A stretch of 64,000 bases of DNA from Castellaniella ginsengisoli. GTDB taxonomy: Bacteria > Pseudomonadota > Gammaproteobacteria > Burkholderiales > Burkholderiaceae_B. The translations under genes and the position numbers were made by a program. Location: the NCBI RefSeq assembly GCF_039523235.1, contig NZ_BAAAEX010000003.1; one strand, given 5' to 3'. Shown piece by piece: positions 18,020 through 26,487 of this stretch. The stretch's first letter is position 1, and every line of letters begins with the position of its first letter. The notes beneath the pieces are model-generated. The model was given only the letters and a program-made list of their open reading frames with translations. It was not told the origin of the DNA and made no database searches.

Positions 18020-19195
18020 TTATTGCTTGCCCGGATCCTTGACCGCCTCGATCGTGTCGAACTCGACATTCTGCAAGAGGCCGTCCACGCGCTCCACCTT
18101 GCGGATGTAGACGTTCTGGATGATGTCGCGGGTCCGCGAATCGATTTCGACCGGCCCGCGCGGGCTGGCCCACGCCAAGCCCTTGACCGCCGCCATGAAG
18201 GCATCGCCTCCGGCGTCACCCCCGGTCTTTTCCAGCGCTGCACTGATCAGCCGCATGCCATCGTAGGCCGCCACGGCCACCATATTGGGGCGCGTACCGG
18301 GATAGGCCTGGGCATAGGCCTTGACGAAAGCCGCATTTTCCGCCGAATCGTGCGCCTGGGAATAGTGAAACGAAGTGATCATGCCCAGCGCGTTGTCGCC
18401 CATGGCCGCGAGCACGTCTTCGGTGACCACGTCGCCCGTGGCCAGAAGCCGGATGCCGGCATCGGCAAGCGCCCGCTCGGTGTAGCTTTTGGCAAAAGCC
18501 ACGCCTTGCTCGCCGTTGGGGACGAACAGAAAGATGGCATCGGGCTTGGCATCCTTGATCTTCTGCAGGAACGGGGCGAAGTCCGGGCTGGTGAGCGGGG
18601 TATGCACCTCGCCGACCACCTCGCCGCCCGCCTCGGCAAAAGTTTTCTTGAACTGGGCCGCGGCATCATGCCCCGGCCCGTAGTCGGCCACGGCGACGTA
18701 CACCTTGTGGATGCCGTGGGCCGCCGCCCAGCTTGCCATCGGCGCAGCCACCTGCGGCAAGGTCATGGAAGTGCGCACGATATAGGGCGATTTCTCGGTG
18801 ATCGAGGATGTGGCGGCGTTCAGCACCACCATCGGCACCTTGGCTTCCGTCGCCAGAGGCGCCACGGAAAACGCGCCCGGGGTCAGGCCGAAGCCGGCCA
18901 GCACTTCGACCTTGTCCTGGATGAGCAGGTTCTGCGCCTGGCGCTTGCTGATCGACGGCGATACCCCGGTGTCGTCCTTTTCGATCAATACGATCCGGCG
19001 GCCCGCCACCGTGTCGCCGTGCTCTTTCAGGTACAGCCGCGCGCCGTTGACCATCTGCTGCCCCGTCGAGGCGAACGGCCCGGAGAGCGGCAGGATCATG
19101 CCGACCTTCAGATCCCGGACCTGGGCCTGGGCCGCGCCCAGCCCGCCGGCCGCAAAGACGCAGGCGGCCAGCCATTTACCCATCATATGCTTCAC
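18020..19195 (-). CDS. Second periplasmic aromatic-type binding protein (orphan)
   Basis: 391 residues, the same length as the binding protein at 6050-7225 and strikingly similar throughout: both share SVAPLATEAKVPMVVLNAA, SPRGPV, IVQNVYIRKVERVDG with one or two changes, and the C-terminal DPGKQ. Nucleotide identity is obvious in the last 150 bp. A signal peptide (MKHMMGKWLAACVFAAGGLG, cleavage after AQA) is present. No permease or ATPase genes adjoin it, so it probably docks on the LivHMGF importer of the lig operon and broadens its ligands. It lies 61 bp after vanB. Confidence 0.88.
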   Translation of the reverse strand: MKHMMGKWLAACVFAAGGLGAAQAQVRDLKVGMILPLSGPFASTGQQMVNGARLYLKEHGDTVAGRRIVLIEKDDTGVSPSISKRQAQNLLIQDKVEVLAGFGLTPGAFSVAPLATEAKVPMVVLNAATSSITEKSPYIVRTSMTLPQVAAPMASWAAAHGIHKVYVAVADYGPGHDAAAQFKKTFAEAGGEVVGEVHTPLTSPDFAPFLQKIKDAKPDAIFLFVPNGEQGVAFAKSYTERALADAGIRLLATGDVVTEDVLAAMGDNALGMITSFHYSQAHDSAENAAFVKAYAQAYPGTRPNMVAVAAYDGMRLISAALEKTGGDAGGDAFMAAVKGLAWASPRGPVEIDSRTRDIIQNVYIRKVERVDGLLQNVEFDTIEAVKDPGKQ

Positions 19196-19256
19196 GGTTG
19201 TCTCCTTGTCTTGTCATCGTGAAAAGCGTGCACTGCCGAAGGCGCCGGCCCCGGAC

Positions 19257-20231
19257 CTACAGATCCAGCACCAGCATGGGGGTTCGCGCACGCGAGCAGC
19301 ACGGCGTGAACTGATCATTGGCCGCGTGTTCGGCGTCCGTGAGATAGGTGTCCCGATGATCGGGGATGCCCTCCCGCACACCTGTCAGGCAGGTGCCGCA
19401 GATGCCTTCCTCGCAGGACACCGGGATGAACACGCCCTGCCGGTCCAGCGCCGATGTGATGGTCTCGTCGGCCGGAATGTCGAAGACCTCGCCGGTGCTG
19501 GCCAGCCTGACCTGAAACGCCGTATCTCCCTCGGCCGGGGCGGCGGGGCGCTGATCCTCGTCCAGGGCGAAACGCTCGAAATGGAGGCGGGCTTCATCCA
19601 CCCCCGCGCCGCGGGCCTGGCCGAGAATGAAATCGATATAGCCCGATGGCCCGCAGACGTAGACGTGCGTATCCGCACCGGCTCCCGCCAGGACGGTCCG
19701 CGCATCCAGAGCGGTTTGAGGCTCGTCGTCGAAATGCACGCAGGCATGGGCCGCCAGGGCCGTGCCCTGGATCTCGTCCAGGAAGGCGGCCCGCTCGCGG
19801 GTGCGGCAACTGTAGTGCAGATCGAAGGCGGCGCCGGTCGCCAGGAGACGGCGCGCCATGCACAGCAGGGGCGTGATGCCGATCCCGCCCGCGAACAACA
19901 GGCTGCGCGCGGCCGGCACCAGCGGAAAACGGTTGCGCGGCGGGCTGATGCGCAACAGATCCCCCACCTGCACCTGATCGTGCACGGCGATCGAGCCCCC
20001 CCGCGACTGCGGCTCGCGCAGCACACCGATCAGGAAATGGGCACGCTGCAGGCAATCGTTGAGCAGGGAATACTGGCGGATGAAGCCGCCCGGCAGGTGC
20101 ACATCGATGTGCGCCCCGGGAGAGAACTCCGGCAGCAGGCCGCCGGCGGGGTCCACAAGCTCTAGGCCGACGACATCCTCGGCGGCCTGGTATTTGCCGG
20201 CGACCCGCACGGACAGGGATTCGGTGATCAT
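19257..20231 (-). CDS. vanB: Vanillate O-demethylase reductase
   Basis: 324 residues of the phthalate dioxygenase reductase type: flavin domain with RQYSLLND (about 51-58), NAD domain GGIGITPLL, and a C-terminal plant-type [2Fe-2S] ferredoxin with C273, C278, C281 and C311. It passes electrons from NADH to VanA. It begins 51 bp after vanA. ATG 20231 follows a GGAAAGAG stretch. Without vanA beside it, it could serve another Rieske oxygenase. Confidence 0.93.
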   Translation of the reverse strand: MITESLSVRVAGKYQAAEDVVGLELVDPAGGLLPEFSPGAHIDVHLPGGFIRQYSLLNDCLQRAHFLIGVLREPQSRGGSIAVHDQVQVGDLLRISPPRNRFPLVPAARSLLFAGGIGITPLLCMARRLLATGAAFDLHYSCRTRERAAFLDEIQGTALAAHACVHFDDEPQTALDARTVLAGAGADTHVYVCGPSGYIDFILGQARGAGVDEARLHFERFALDEDQRPAAPAEGDTAFQVRLASTGEVFDIPADETITSALDRQGVFIPVSCEEGICGTCLTGVREGIPDHRDTYLTDAEHAANDQFTPCCSRARTPMLVLDL

Positions 20232-20282
20232 GTCTTTCTCTTTCCAATCGGTCCGGCGCAAGCCGGGCCTGCCATCAAGCCC

Positions 20283-21323
20283 TCAACGGGTTGCGACTGC
20301 GGCTTCGGCCTGGATCAGCTCATCCAGCACCCGGCGCGCCCGCACGCCGCCGGCATCGATGTTCAAGGCCAGCAGCCGGCGGCCGGGAAAATTCCGCTGA
20401 TTGCGCTGCTGCGCCTCCAGCACGGCCAGATCCTGGCTGAAGATGCGGCCCTGACCCTCGCGGATCGCATGGGTCAGGGCGGCGTCGTCGGGCTTGAAAT
20501 GACGGGCCATGCCCCAGAAATACCAATGCGAAGACTCGGTCTCGGGCGTCATGAAATCGACGACGATCGCCGAAACCTTGTCGCGGGGATCGGCTTCCAT
20601 GCCGCCCTTGCCCGCCAGCGCCACGCCCACATCGATCAGCACGTGGCCCGGCGCGGAAAACCGCGACACTTGCCAGCGGTCGACAAGCGCCTGGTCGTCC
20701 AGGCCGTTGGCGCGCATGGCCGCCTGCCAGAAAGGCGGCGCCACGATGCCTTCCATGACGCGGCTGGTGACGACATGGCCGTCTTCCATCCGGGTCATGA
20801 CCGGCGCTTCGTCGATCTCTCCCTGGCCGATGCTGTCGGCATGGACATAGGCCTCGTGGGTCAAGTCCATCAGATTGTCGATCATCAGCCGATAGTCGCA
20901 GCCGATATGATAAAGCCCTCCGCCATAGGCCCACTCCGGATGATCGGCCCAGAACAGTTCGGGGATGGATGCTTCGTCGGCCCGCTCGGGATCGCCCGGC
21001 CAGATCCAGACGAAGCCGTGCCGCTCCACCACCGGGTAGCTGCGGATGCAGGGAAACCCGTTCACCCGCTGCCTGGGCATGGAAACGGCCTTGCCGTCGC
21101 AACCCATGACCAGGCCGTGATAGCCGCACATCAGGTGGCCGTCCACGACCGCGCCCAACGACAGGGCGGCGCCCCGGTGGGGGCAGAAATCCTCCAGCGC
21201 CGCGACCTTGCCCTCCGCACCCCGATAGAGCGCGACGGGGAGACCGCAGATCGTGCGGCCCAGAGGCTTTTCGGCAATCTCATCGGGGGTACAGGCCACG
21301 TACCAGGCATTCTTGGGGAACAT
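20283..21323 (-). CDS. vanA: Vanillate O-demethylase oxygenase
   Basis: 346 residues. Rieske cluster ligands C47-x-H49 and C66-x2-H69 (CPHRG...CGYHG), and mononuclear iron ligands H156 and H161 in DLTHEAYVH. The N-terminus MFPKNAWYVACTPDEIAEKP closely matches VanA of Pseudomonas as I recall it. The enzyme demethylates vanillate to protocatechuate plus formaldehyde. ATG 21323 has AGGAG upstream. It feeds the meta-cleavage operon. Confidence 0.94.
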   Translation of the reverse strand: MFPKNAWYVACTPDEIAEKPLGRTICGLPVALYRGAEGKVAALEDFCPHRGAALSLGAVVDGHLMCGYHGLVMGCDGKAVSMPRQRVNGFPCIRSYPVVERHGFVWIWPGDPERADEASIPELFWADHPEWAYGGGLYHIGCDYRLMIDNLMDLTHEAYVHADSIGQGEIDEAPVMTRMEDGHVVTSRVMEGIVAPPFWQAAMRANGLDDQALVDRWQVSRFSAPGHVLIDVGVALAGKGGMEADPRDKVSAIVVDFMTPETESSHWYFWGMARHFKPDDAALTHAIREGQGRIFSQDLAVLEAQQRNQRNFPGRRLLALNIDAGGVRARRVLDELIQAEAAVATR

Positions 21324-21382
21324 CGTCGATCTCCTGGCGGGCCGGCTGCGATCGCGCGGCCCGGACTCTCGTTCAAGACAAC

Positions 21383-21398
21383 ATTCAGTACACTGAAT
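21383..21398. promoter_or_regulatory. Palindromic operator upstream of vanA
   Basis: ATTCAGT-AC-ACTGAAT is a perfect 7-bp inverted repeat with a 2-bp centre, in an AT-rich patch (about 21375-21420) 60 bp before the vanA ATG. Size and symmetry suit a MarR-family dimer, and a marR gene lies immediately upstream on the same strand. The link is inference. Confidence 0.65.
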
Positions 21399-21450
21399 AT
21401 TTAGAAGTATCTTATTTCTCCGCCTCACGATGCCCTATCGGTGCTTTCCC

Positions 21451-21969
21451 TTAGACCTTGTCCGGAACAGGGTTTTTCGCGGCCTCTGCGGCAAGCCTGG
21501 ACCGCGCCGTCGTCAGCGGCGCCCGGCTCTGGTGATTGTTCACATCCACGAGCTTCTGCAGCAAAGTCATGAACTGGGTTTCTTCCTCGGGCGAGAACTT
21601 CTCGAAAATGCGCCGGTGCAGGCGGGCGATCGCGTCGTTGAGCGACCGCAGCAAATCCCGCCCCTGCTCAGTCAAGGTCAGGATCCGCTGGCGGCGGTTC
21701 GCCGGATCCACCTGCCGGGAGAGCAGGCCTTTTTCCTCCAGCCGCATCGCCACGCTGGCCGCCGTGGACGTATCGATCGCCGCCAGCCCTGCCACGGACA
21801 CCTGATCGACCCCCGGGTTGTCCAGCAGCACGCACAACACGGCATACTGCATGGGCGTGACCTGGCTGCCGATCTCATCGTGGAAAATCGACGCGGAAAT
21901 CTGCTGAGCGCGGCGCAGCAAATGGCCGGGCTGGGTATAAAGAGGTTCTTGCAAGATCGGATCGGGCAT
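21451..21969 (-). CDS. MarR-family transcriptional regulator
   Basis: 172 residues, a little longer than the usual 140-150. It has the MarR winged-helix core: TPMQYAVLCVLLDNPGVDQ, then ASVAMRLEEKGLLSRQVDP and the wing NRRQRILTLTEQG. It is 127 bp upstream of vanA on the same strand, and divergent from an alpha/beta hydrolase. MarR proteins are usually repressors released by aromatic acids, so it likely controls vanA through the palindrome at 21383-21398. I use ATG 21969; a GTG at 21999 is also possible. Confidence 0.85.
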   Translation of the reverse strand: MPDPILQEPLYTQPGHLLRRAQQISASIFHDEIGSQVTPMQYAVLCVLLDNPGVDQVSVAGLAAIDTSTAASVAMRLEEKGLLSRQVDPANRRQRILTLTEQGRDLLRSLNDAIARLHRRIFEKFSPEEETQFMTLLQKLVDVNNHQSRAPLTTARSRLAAEAAKNPVPDKV

Positions 21970-22125
21970 GCGGGCATCTCGCCTGGGGCCGCCGGGCACG
22001 CGGCCAACAAAAGAAAACCGGCGGGCGCCACCCCCGCGCCCGCATTCGATTATCGTTCAGACCGGGCCGCGCGCGCGAACCCGCCGGCGCGCGCCAGCCC
22101 TTTCCCCGCCTTCAGGAGCCTCTCC

Positions 22126-22845
22126 ATGAACCACGAACGCCCCACCTTCGTCCTGTTGCACGGCCTGCTGTGCGACGCGGAGACCTGGGCCGATTTCATC
22201 GGCCCGCTCTCGCGCCTGGGCCACGTCCTGGCCGCCGACCTGAGCGGCATCGGCGCCTTGCACGATGCCGCGCGCGACGTGCTGGCCCGCACGACGGGCC
22301 CCCTGATCGTGACGGGACACTCGATGGGCGGGCGCATCGCCCTGGAAATGGCGCGCCAGGCGCCGCAGCGTTGCCGTGCCCTGATCCTGATGAACACGGG
22401 CTACCAGGGACTGGGCGAAGGCGAAACCGAAAAACGAATGCACCTGGTGCGCACCGCCCAGGCTGGAGGCATCCGGGCCATCGCCGAACCGTGGCTCGAC
22501 GGCATGATCGCGCCCCGGACCCGCAACGACGCGGCCCTGCTGAGCAGGATGCGCGCCATGATCCTGCGTTCGACGCCGGCCTCGTTTGCCGGCCAGATCC
22601 AGGCCTTGATTGAACGCCGCGATGCGACCGAACTGCTGGGGCGGCTCGCCTGCCCCGTGCTGTTGATGAGCGGGACCGAAGACCGGTGGAGCCCGCTCGA
22701 TCGCCACGCGCAGATGGCCTCCAGGGTGCCGGACGCGGCGCTCGAGGCCATCGAAGGGGCCGGCCACATGGCGCCCTTCGAGGCGCCGGCGGCCTGCCTG
22801 TCCGCGATCACCCGCTGGCTGGCGCGGCGGCGGCTGGCCGGCTGA
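22126..22845 (+). CDS. Alpha/beta-fold hydrolase
   Basis: 239 residues with the full catalytic triad layout: nucleophile serine in GHSMGG (about residue 66), acid in SGTEDRWSP (about 188) and histidine in EGAGHMAPF near the end. The oxyanion region is LLHGLLCDAETW. AGGAG precedes the ATG. It is divergent from marR (156 bp) and converges on ligB2, 10 bp away. It resembles enol-lactone hydrolases and esterases of aromatic pathways; hydrolysis of an aromatic ester is a guess. Confidence 0.8.
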   Translation: MNHERPTFVLLHGLLCDAETWADFIGPLSRLGHVLAADLSGIGALHDAARDVLARTTGPLIVTGHSMGGRIALEMARQAPQRCRALILMNTGYQGLGEGETEKRMHLVRTAQAGGIRAIAEPWLDGMIAPRTRNDAALLSRMRAMILRSTPASFAGQIQALIERRDATELLGRLACPVLLMSGTEDRWSPLDRHAQMASRVPDAALEAIEGAGHMAPFEAPAACLSAITRWLARRRLAG

Positions 22846-22855
22846 GTTTCCCGGA

Positions 22856-23707
22856 TCAGGCCGGCTCGAGCACCAGCAGCCCGGTGGCGGTGTTGGAGAT
22901 CGGCACATGATAGTGCGCATGGTGCTGCCTGACCGGCGTATCATCCAGCGCGCCGCGCGCCGCCACCCACATCAGCAGTTCGATGCCTTGTGTTCCGGTG
23001 AGCTCGACCAGGTCCTCGTTGGAATACTGGGTGATCCAGGTGGGATCATCCACCAGGCTGTCCATGAACTGCAGGTCGAAGGGTTTGTTGATGAAACCGG
23101 CGCGTTCGCCGTCGAGCTGGTGCGACAGGCCGCCGCTGGCGATGATGAGCACGCGCCGGTCATCGTCCCAGGACTCGATCGCACGGCGCAGCGACTGCCC
23201 CAGCCGGTAGCAGCGCGCCGCCGAGGGATACGGCGCCAGAACGGTGTTGATGCACACCGGCACGATTTCCACCGGCCACTCCCCGGCCTCCTTGCCTTCC
23301 GGCCAGAGCAATGCCAGCGGCAGCGAGACCGAATGGTCGACCAGGGCTTCCTGGCAAGTGGTGATGTCGAACTCGTCGGCCACCAGGGTCTCGACGATAT
23401 GCCAGGACAGATCCACGCAGCCGCGCGCGGCCGCCAGCGGCGGAATGCCCCAGCCTTCGTCGGCATTGCGGTAGACGTCCGCAGCGCCCACTGCGAAAGT
23501 CGGCATCTTGTCGAGGAAGAAATTCAGGCCGTGGTCGTTGTGCACGACGACCACGACGTCCGGCCGTTCGCGCCCCAGCCACTCGCGCGCCTTGCCATAG
23601 GCGTCGAAAAAGGGTTTCCAGTACGGATCCTGCTGTTTCTGGCGGGCCAGCGCGCCGCCGATGGCCGGAACGTGGGATGTGCTGATGCTGCCGATGATGT
23701 GTGCCAT
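22856..23707 (-). CDS. LigB-family extradiol dioxygenase beta subunit, second copy
   Basis: 283 residues. All type II extradiol residues are kept: H12 (SHVPAIG), H59 (HNDH), E243 (GIELLMW) and base H196 (GGLSHQL), with the same 47-residue gap from base to Glu as in ligB of the operon. Overall it is clearly divergent from that copy, for instance in the substrate-side segment GEWPVEIVPVCINTVL. It could be a second protocatechuate 4,5-dioxygenase or act on a related catechol such as gallate or 3-O-methylgallate. It lies next to pobA and follows its own ligA-like gene after 2 bp. Confidence 0.85.
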   Translation of the reverse strand: MAHIIGSISTSHVPAIGGALARQKQQDPYWKPFFDAYGKAREWLGRERPDVVVVVHNDHGLNFFLDKMPTFAVGAADVYRNADEGWGIPPLAAARGCVDLSWHIVETLVADEFDITTCQEALVDHSVSLPLALLWPEGKEAGEWPVEIVPVCINTVLAPYPSAARCYRLGQSLRRAIESWDDDRRVLIIASGGLSHQLDGERAGFINKPFDLQFMDSLVDDPTWITQYSNEDLVELTGTQGIELLMWVAARGALDDTPVRQHHAHYHVPISNTATGLLVLEPA

Positions 23708-23709
23708 GA

Positions 23710-24069
23710 TCAAGCTCCTGCTGCAACGAGTTTGGCCTGGAAGGCCTCTTTGGTGACGCCGGTCTGCTGCGCGCCGATATCCTGCATGTCCAGACCGAAG
23801 ATGCCGGCCAGCTTGGCCAGATAGTACGGATGTCCGCCAGCGGCCATCATGCGCAGGACCTGGCGGCTGCGGACAGCTTCTTTTTGTGCTTCCGTCAGGT
23901 GATAGCGCGTCATGTAGGCTTCTTCGTCCTGCAGGAAGGCTTCGCGGCATTCAGCCGCATTGAAGCTGAAGCACATGCGGTTCAGGGCGTACCCGATGCG
24001 GGCCAGGTCGCCGTCGAAGATCACGGTGCCGGGGATCTGGCGCCGGCGCGCGCGGAGGGATGCTGTCAT
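23710..24069 (-). CDS. LigA-family extradiol dioxygenase alpha subunit, second copy
   Basis: 119 residues, with the LigA pattern PGTVIFDGDLARIGYALNRM (residues 14-33) and the helical end MMAAGGHPYYLAKLAGIFGLD. It is about 10 residues shorter than the operon copy and lacks the charged tail. AAGGAG stands before the ATG. It is divergent from the AraC gene at 24221 and forms a two-gene unit with ligB2. Confidence 0.87.
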   Translation of the reverse strand: MTASLRARRRQIPGTVIFDGDLARIGYALNRMCFSFNAAECREAFLQDEEAYMTRYHLTEAQKEAVRSRQVLRMMAAGGHPYYLAKLAGIFGLDMQDIGAQQTGVTKEAFQAKLVAAGA

Positions 24070-24154
24070 GAGTGTCTCCTTGAGAAGGGTGCCGCCGCGC
24101 CGGTATCGCGGCGGGTACGGACGGATTCATGGTGACCCAGGACGAGAAACTGGA

Positions 24155-24168
24155 GAATGGACTTTTGA
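24155..24168 (+). promoter_or_regulatory. Motif shared by the two AraC-regulator control regions (copy 1)
   Basis: GAATGGACTTTTGA in the 151-bp ligA2/araC divergent region. The same 14-mer with one change (GAATGGATTTTTGA) is at 26457-26470 between pobA and the second AraC gene, in the same orientation relative to the regulators. It is followed here by an AT-rich run with TTTTTAAAAA. A candidate AraC-family operator. Confidence 0.5.
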
Positions 24169-24220
24169 TTTTTAAAAATGTACATTTCGCAGATAACCGC
24201 CCTACCAACCGGAGGCCTCC

Positions 24221-25156
24221 ATGGAATCCCTGACTCCGGCGCCCCCGGCCCGCGACCATACCGCCATCCCCATCTACAAGTTATATGGCTACGGCAACGT
24301 CTGGACGACCTCGGACCCGCTCTATTGCGAAACCATCGCGGCACAAGAAAAATTGCACAATTGGCATGTGTCGGCCCACAAGCACACGGACCTGTTCCAG
24401 GTGCTGTTCCTGGAATCCGGCGCAGTCACGGTGATCCTGGATGGGCAAGCCAGCACGCTGGGGCCGGGACGGCTGGTGCTGGTTCCGCAGCGGGTCGTCC
24501 ACGAGTTCATTTTCCGCCCCGGCTCCGGCGGCTACATCCTGACGCTGACCTACGCGCTGCTGCATGCGTTGTGCATGCGCTTCGGATTGGCCCTGAGCGC
24601 CGCCACCGATCCCGCCGTGCTGGCCATGGACGAAGACGATTCAGGCCGGCACGCCGCCCTGAGCTTCCATCAACTGGACCGTGAATACCGCAGCTTGCAC
24701 AGCCCGCAGCGCGGGCCGCTGCTGGAGTCGCTGCTGGCGGGCATCCTGGTCTGGATCCATCGGCGAGGCTATCCGGCCGATACGGCGGCCACGGGCTCCG
24801 ATCCCGGCAGCCAGCACCTGGCGCGCTACGCCCGGATGATCGAGGAGCACCATGCGCACCAGCACCGGGTGGCCTGGTATGCGCAGCGCATCGGCGTGAC
24901 GCCCGCCCACCTGAACACCATCGTTCAGGCCCTGGCGGGCAAATCGGCGCTTGAATTGATCCACGAGCGGCTGCTGCTGGAAGCCCGCCGCGAACTGATC
25001 TACACCCCGCGCACCATCGGCGCGATCTCCGATTCGCTCGGGTTCGCGGACCCGGGCTATTTCACGCGGTTCTTCAAGCGGCTGACGGGCGTTTCGCCCA
25101 AGGATTTCCGTCGCCGGGCGCTGACGCCCGGCGACGATCAGACCACCGGTTCGTAG
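24221..25156 (+). CDS. AraC-family regulator, PobR-like, divergent from ligA2B2
   Basis: 311 residues: N-terminal cupin-like sensor (IYKLYGYGNVWTTSDPLYCE, HNWHVSAHKHTDLFQ) and a C-terminal double HTH (about 205-300; IGAISDSLGFADPGYFTRFF). It is a clear paralogue of the regulator at 26488-27414. GGAGG lies before the ATG. Divergent placement suggests it controls ligA2B2. Its last 19 bp overlap the 3' end of pobA. Confidence 0.87.
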   Translation: MESLTPAPPARDHTAIPIYKLYGYGNVWTTSDPLYCETIAAQEKLHNWHVSAHKHTDLFQVLFLESGAVTVILDGQASTLGPGRLVLVPQRVVHEFIFRPGSGGYILTLTYALLHALCMRFGLALSAATDPAVLAMDEDDSGRHAALSFHQLDREYRSLHSPQRGPLLESLLAGILVWIHRRGYPADTAATGSDPGSQHLARYARMIEEHHAHQHRVAWYAQRIGVTPAHLNTIVQALAGKSALELIHERLLLEARRELIYTPRTIGAISDSLGFADPGYFTRFFKRLTGVSPKDFRRRALTPGDDQTTGS

Positions 25157-26322
25157 GGCAGGCCGACGTAGTTCTCCGCAATCGTGGTCAGGCCGGCGCG
25201 GGTACTGGTGTAGTAGTCTTGCTCGGCCTTCTGGATGCGCTGGCTGAACGCATCGTCATCGAAGGTATGCAACAGCATGCTCATCCACCAGGAGAAGCGT
25301 TCGGCCTTCCAGACGCGGCGCAAGGCGATTTCCGAATAGCGGTCCAACAACTCGGGACGCCCGTCCAGGCAGGCCCCGCGCAAGGCGTGATAGAGCGTGT
25401 ATACGTCGCTGGAGGCCAGATTCAGTCCCTTGGCGCCGGTGGGCGGCACGATATGGGCGGCATCGCCCACCAGGAACAGATTGCCGAACTTCATCGGCTC
25501 GGCCACGAAACTGCGCAACGGCGCAATGCTCTTTTCGAGAGAAGGGCCGGTCACCAGCTTGCCGGCGACGTCCTCGGGCAGGCGGGCCGACAGCTCCGCC
25601 CAGAACCGGTCGTCCGACCATTCATCGACATGCTCCGCCAGACTGCACTGGATGTAGTACCGGCTGCGCGTGGGCGAACGCATGCTGCACAACGCAAACC
25701 CGCGCGGATTGTGGACGTAGATCAGTTCTTCCTCGACGGGCGGCGTATCGGACATCAGGCCCAGCCAGCCAAAGGGGTACACGCGCTCGAATTCCTTGAT
25801 CTTGTCCTTGGGCGCCGATTTGCGCGATACGCCATGGAAACCGTCGCAGCCCGCGATGTAATCGCATTCCAGCGTCTTTTTCTGGCCCTGGTGGGTGAAG
25901 GTGACGCGCGGTTTGCCCTCCAGGAAATCGTGCAGTTGCACCTCATCGGCTTCGTAGTAGATGGGCGCGCCGCTGGCCTTGCGAGCATCCATCAGATCGC
26001 GCGTGACTTCAGTCTGCCCATAAACCAGCACTGACTGCCCGGTGAGCGCCTTCATGTCGACATGCTGGCGCCGTCCCTGGAAGACCAGATTGAAGCCGTC
26101 GTGCACCAGGCCTTCACGATCCATGCGTTCGGACACGCCTGCCTCGCGCATCAGATCGACGAAGCCGTATTCCAGCACGCCGGCGCGGATGCGGCCCAGC
26201 ACGTATTCGGGGGTATGGCGCTCCAGGATGACATTGTCGATGCCGCAGCGATGCAGCAGTTGACCCAGCAGCAGCCCCGAAGGGCCGGCGCCGATGATGG
26301 CGACTTGTGTCTTGATGTTCAT
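25138..26322 (-). CDS. pobA: 4-hydroxybenzoate 3-monooxygenase
   Basis: 394 residues, the standard PobA length. FAD motifs are the N-terminal GAGPSG (11-16), the middle DG motif (CDGFHGVSRKSAP) and GDAAHIVPPTGAKGLNLA; RIRAGVLEYG near residue 44 is typical of PobA. The flavoprotein hydroxylates 4-hydroxybenzoate to protocatechuate with NADPH and O2, feeding LigAB. It is flanked by two AraC regulators, divergent from one and convergent with the other. Confidence 0.96.
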   Translation of the reverse strand: MNIKTQVAIIGAGPSGLLLGQLLHRCGIDNVILERHTPEYVLGRIRAGVLEYGFVDLMREAGVSERMDREGLVHDGFNLVFQGRRQHVDMKALTGQSVLVYGQTEVTRDLMDARKASGAPIYYEADEVQLHDFLEGKPRVTFTHQGQKKTLECDYIAGCDGFHGVSRKSAPKDKIKEFERVYPFGWLGLMSDTPPVEEELIYVHNPRGFALCSMRSPTRSRYYIQCSLAEHVDEWSDDRFWAELSARLPEDVAGKLVTGPSLEKSIAPLRSFVAEPMKFGNLFLVGDAAHIVPPTGAKGLNLASSDVYTLYHALRGACLDGRPELLDRYSEIALRRVWKAERFSWWMSMLLHTFDDDAFSQRIQKAEQDYYTSTRAGLTTIAENYVGLPYEPVV

Positions 26323-26456
26323 GTCTTCTCCGTGCTTGTTTCAGATGAGGGCTCCCGGCCTTCCGGGGAGGCGCAGGCCCCGCAGGCCGGATCCGGCGCT
26401 GCGGATCCCCGGGAATCGGGCATGCGAGAGATAGTGCACCGGCCCGGCCGTTTTTT

Positions 26457-26470
26457 GAATGGATTTTTGA
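26457..26470 (+). promoter_or_regulatory. Motif shared by the two AraC-regulator control regions (copy 2)
   Basis: GAATGGATTTTTGA, 13 of 14 identical to 24155-24168, in the 165-bp pobA/pobR divergent region and 17 bp before the regulator ATG. Position close to the regulator start would suit autoregulation plus activation of pobA. Candidate site only. Confidence 0.5.
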
Positions 26471-26487
26471 GGATTAAACTTGCCAAT

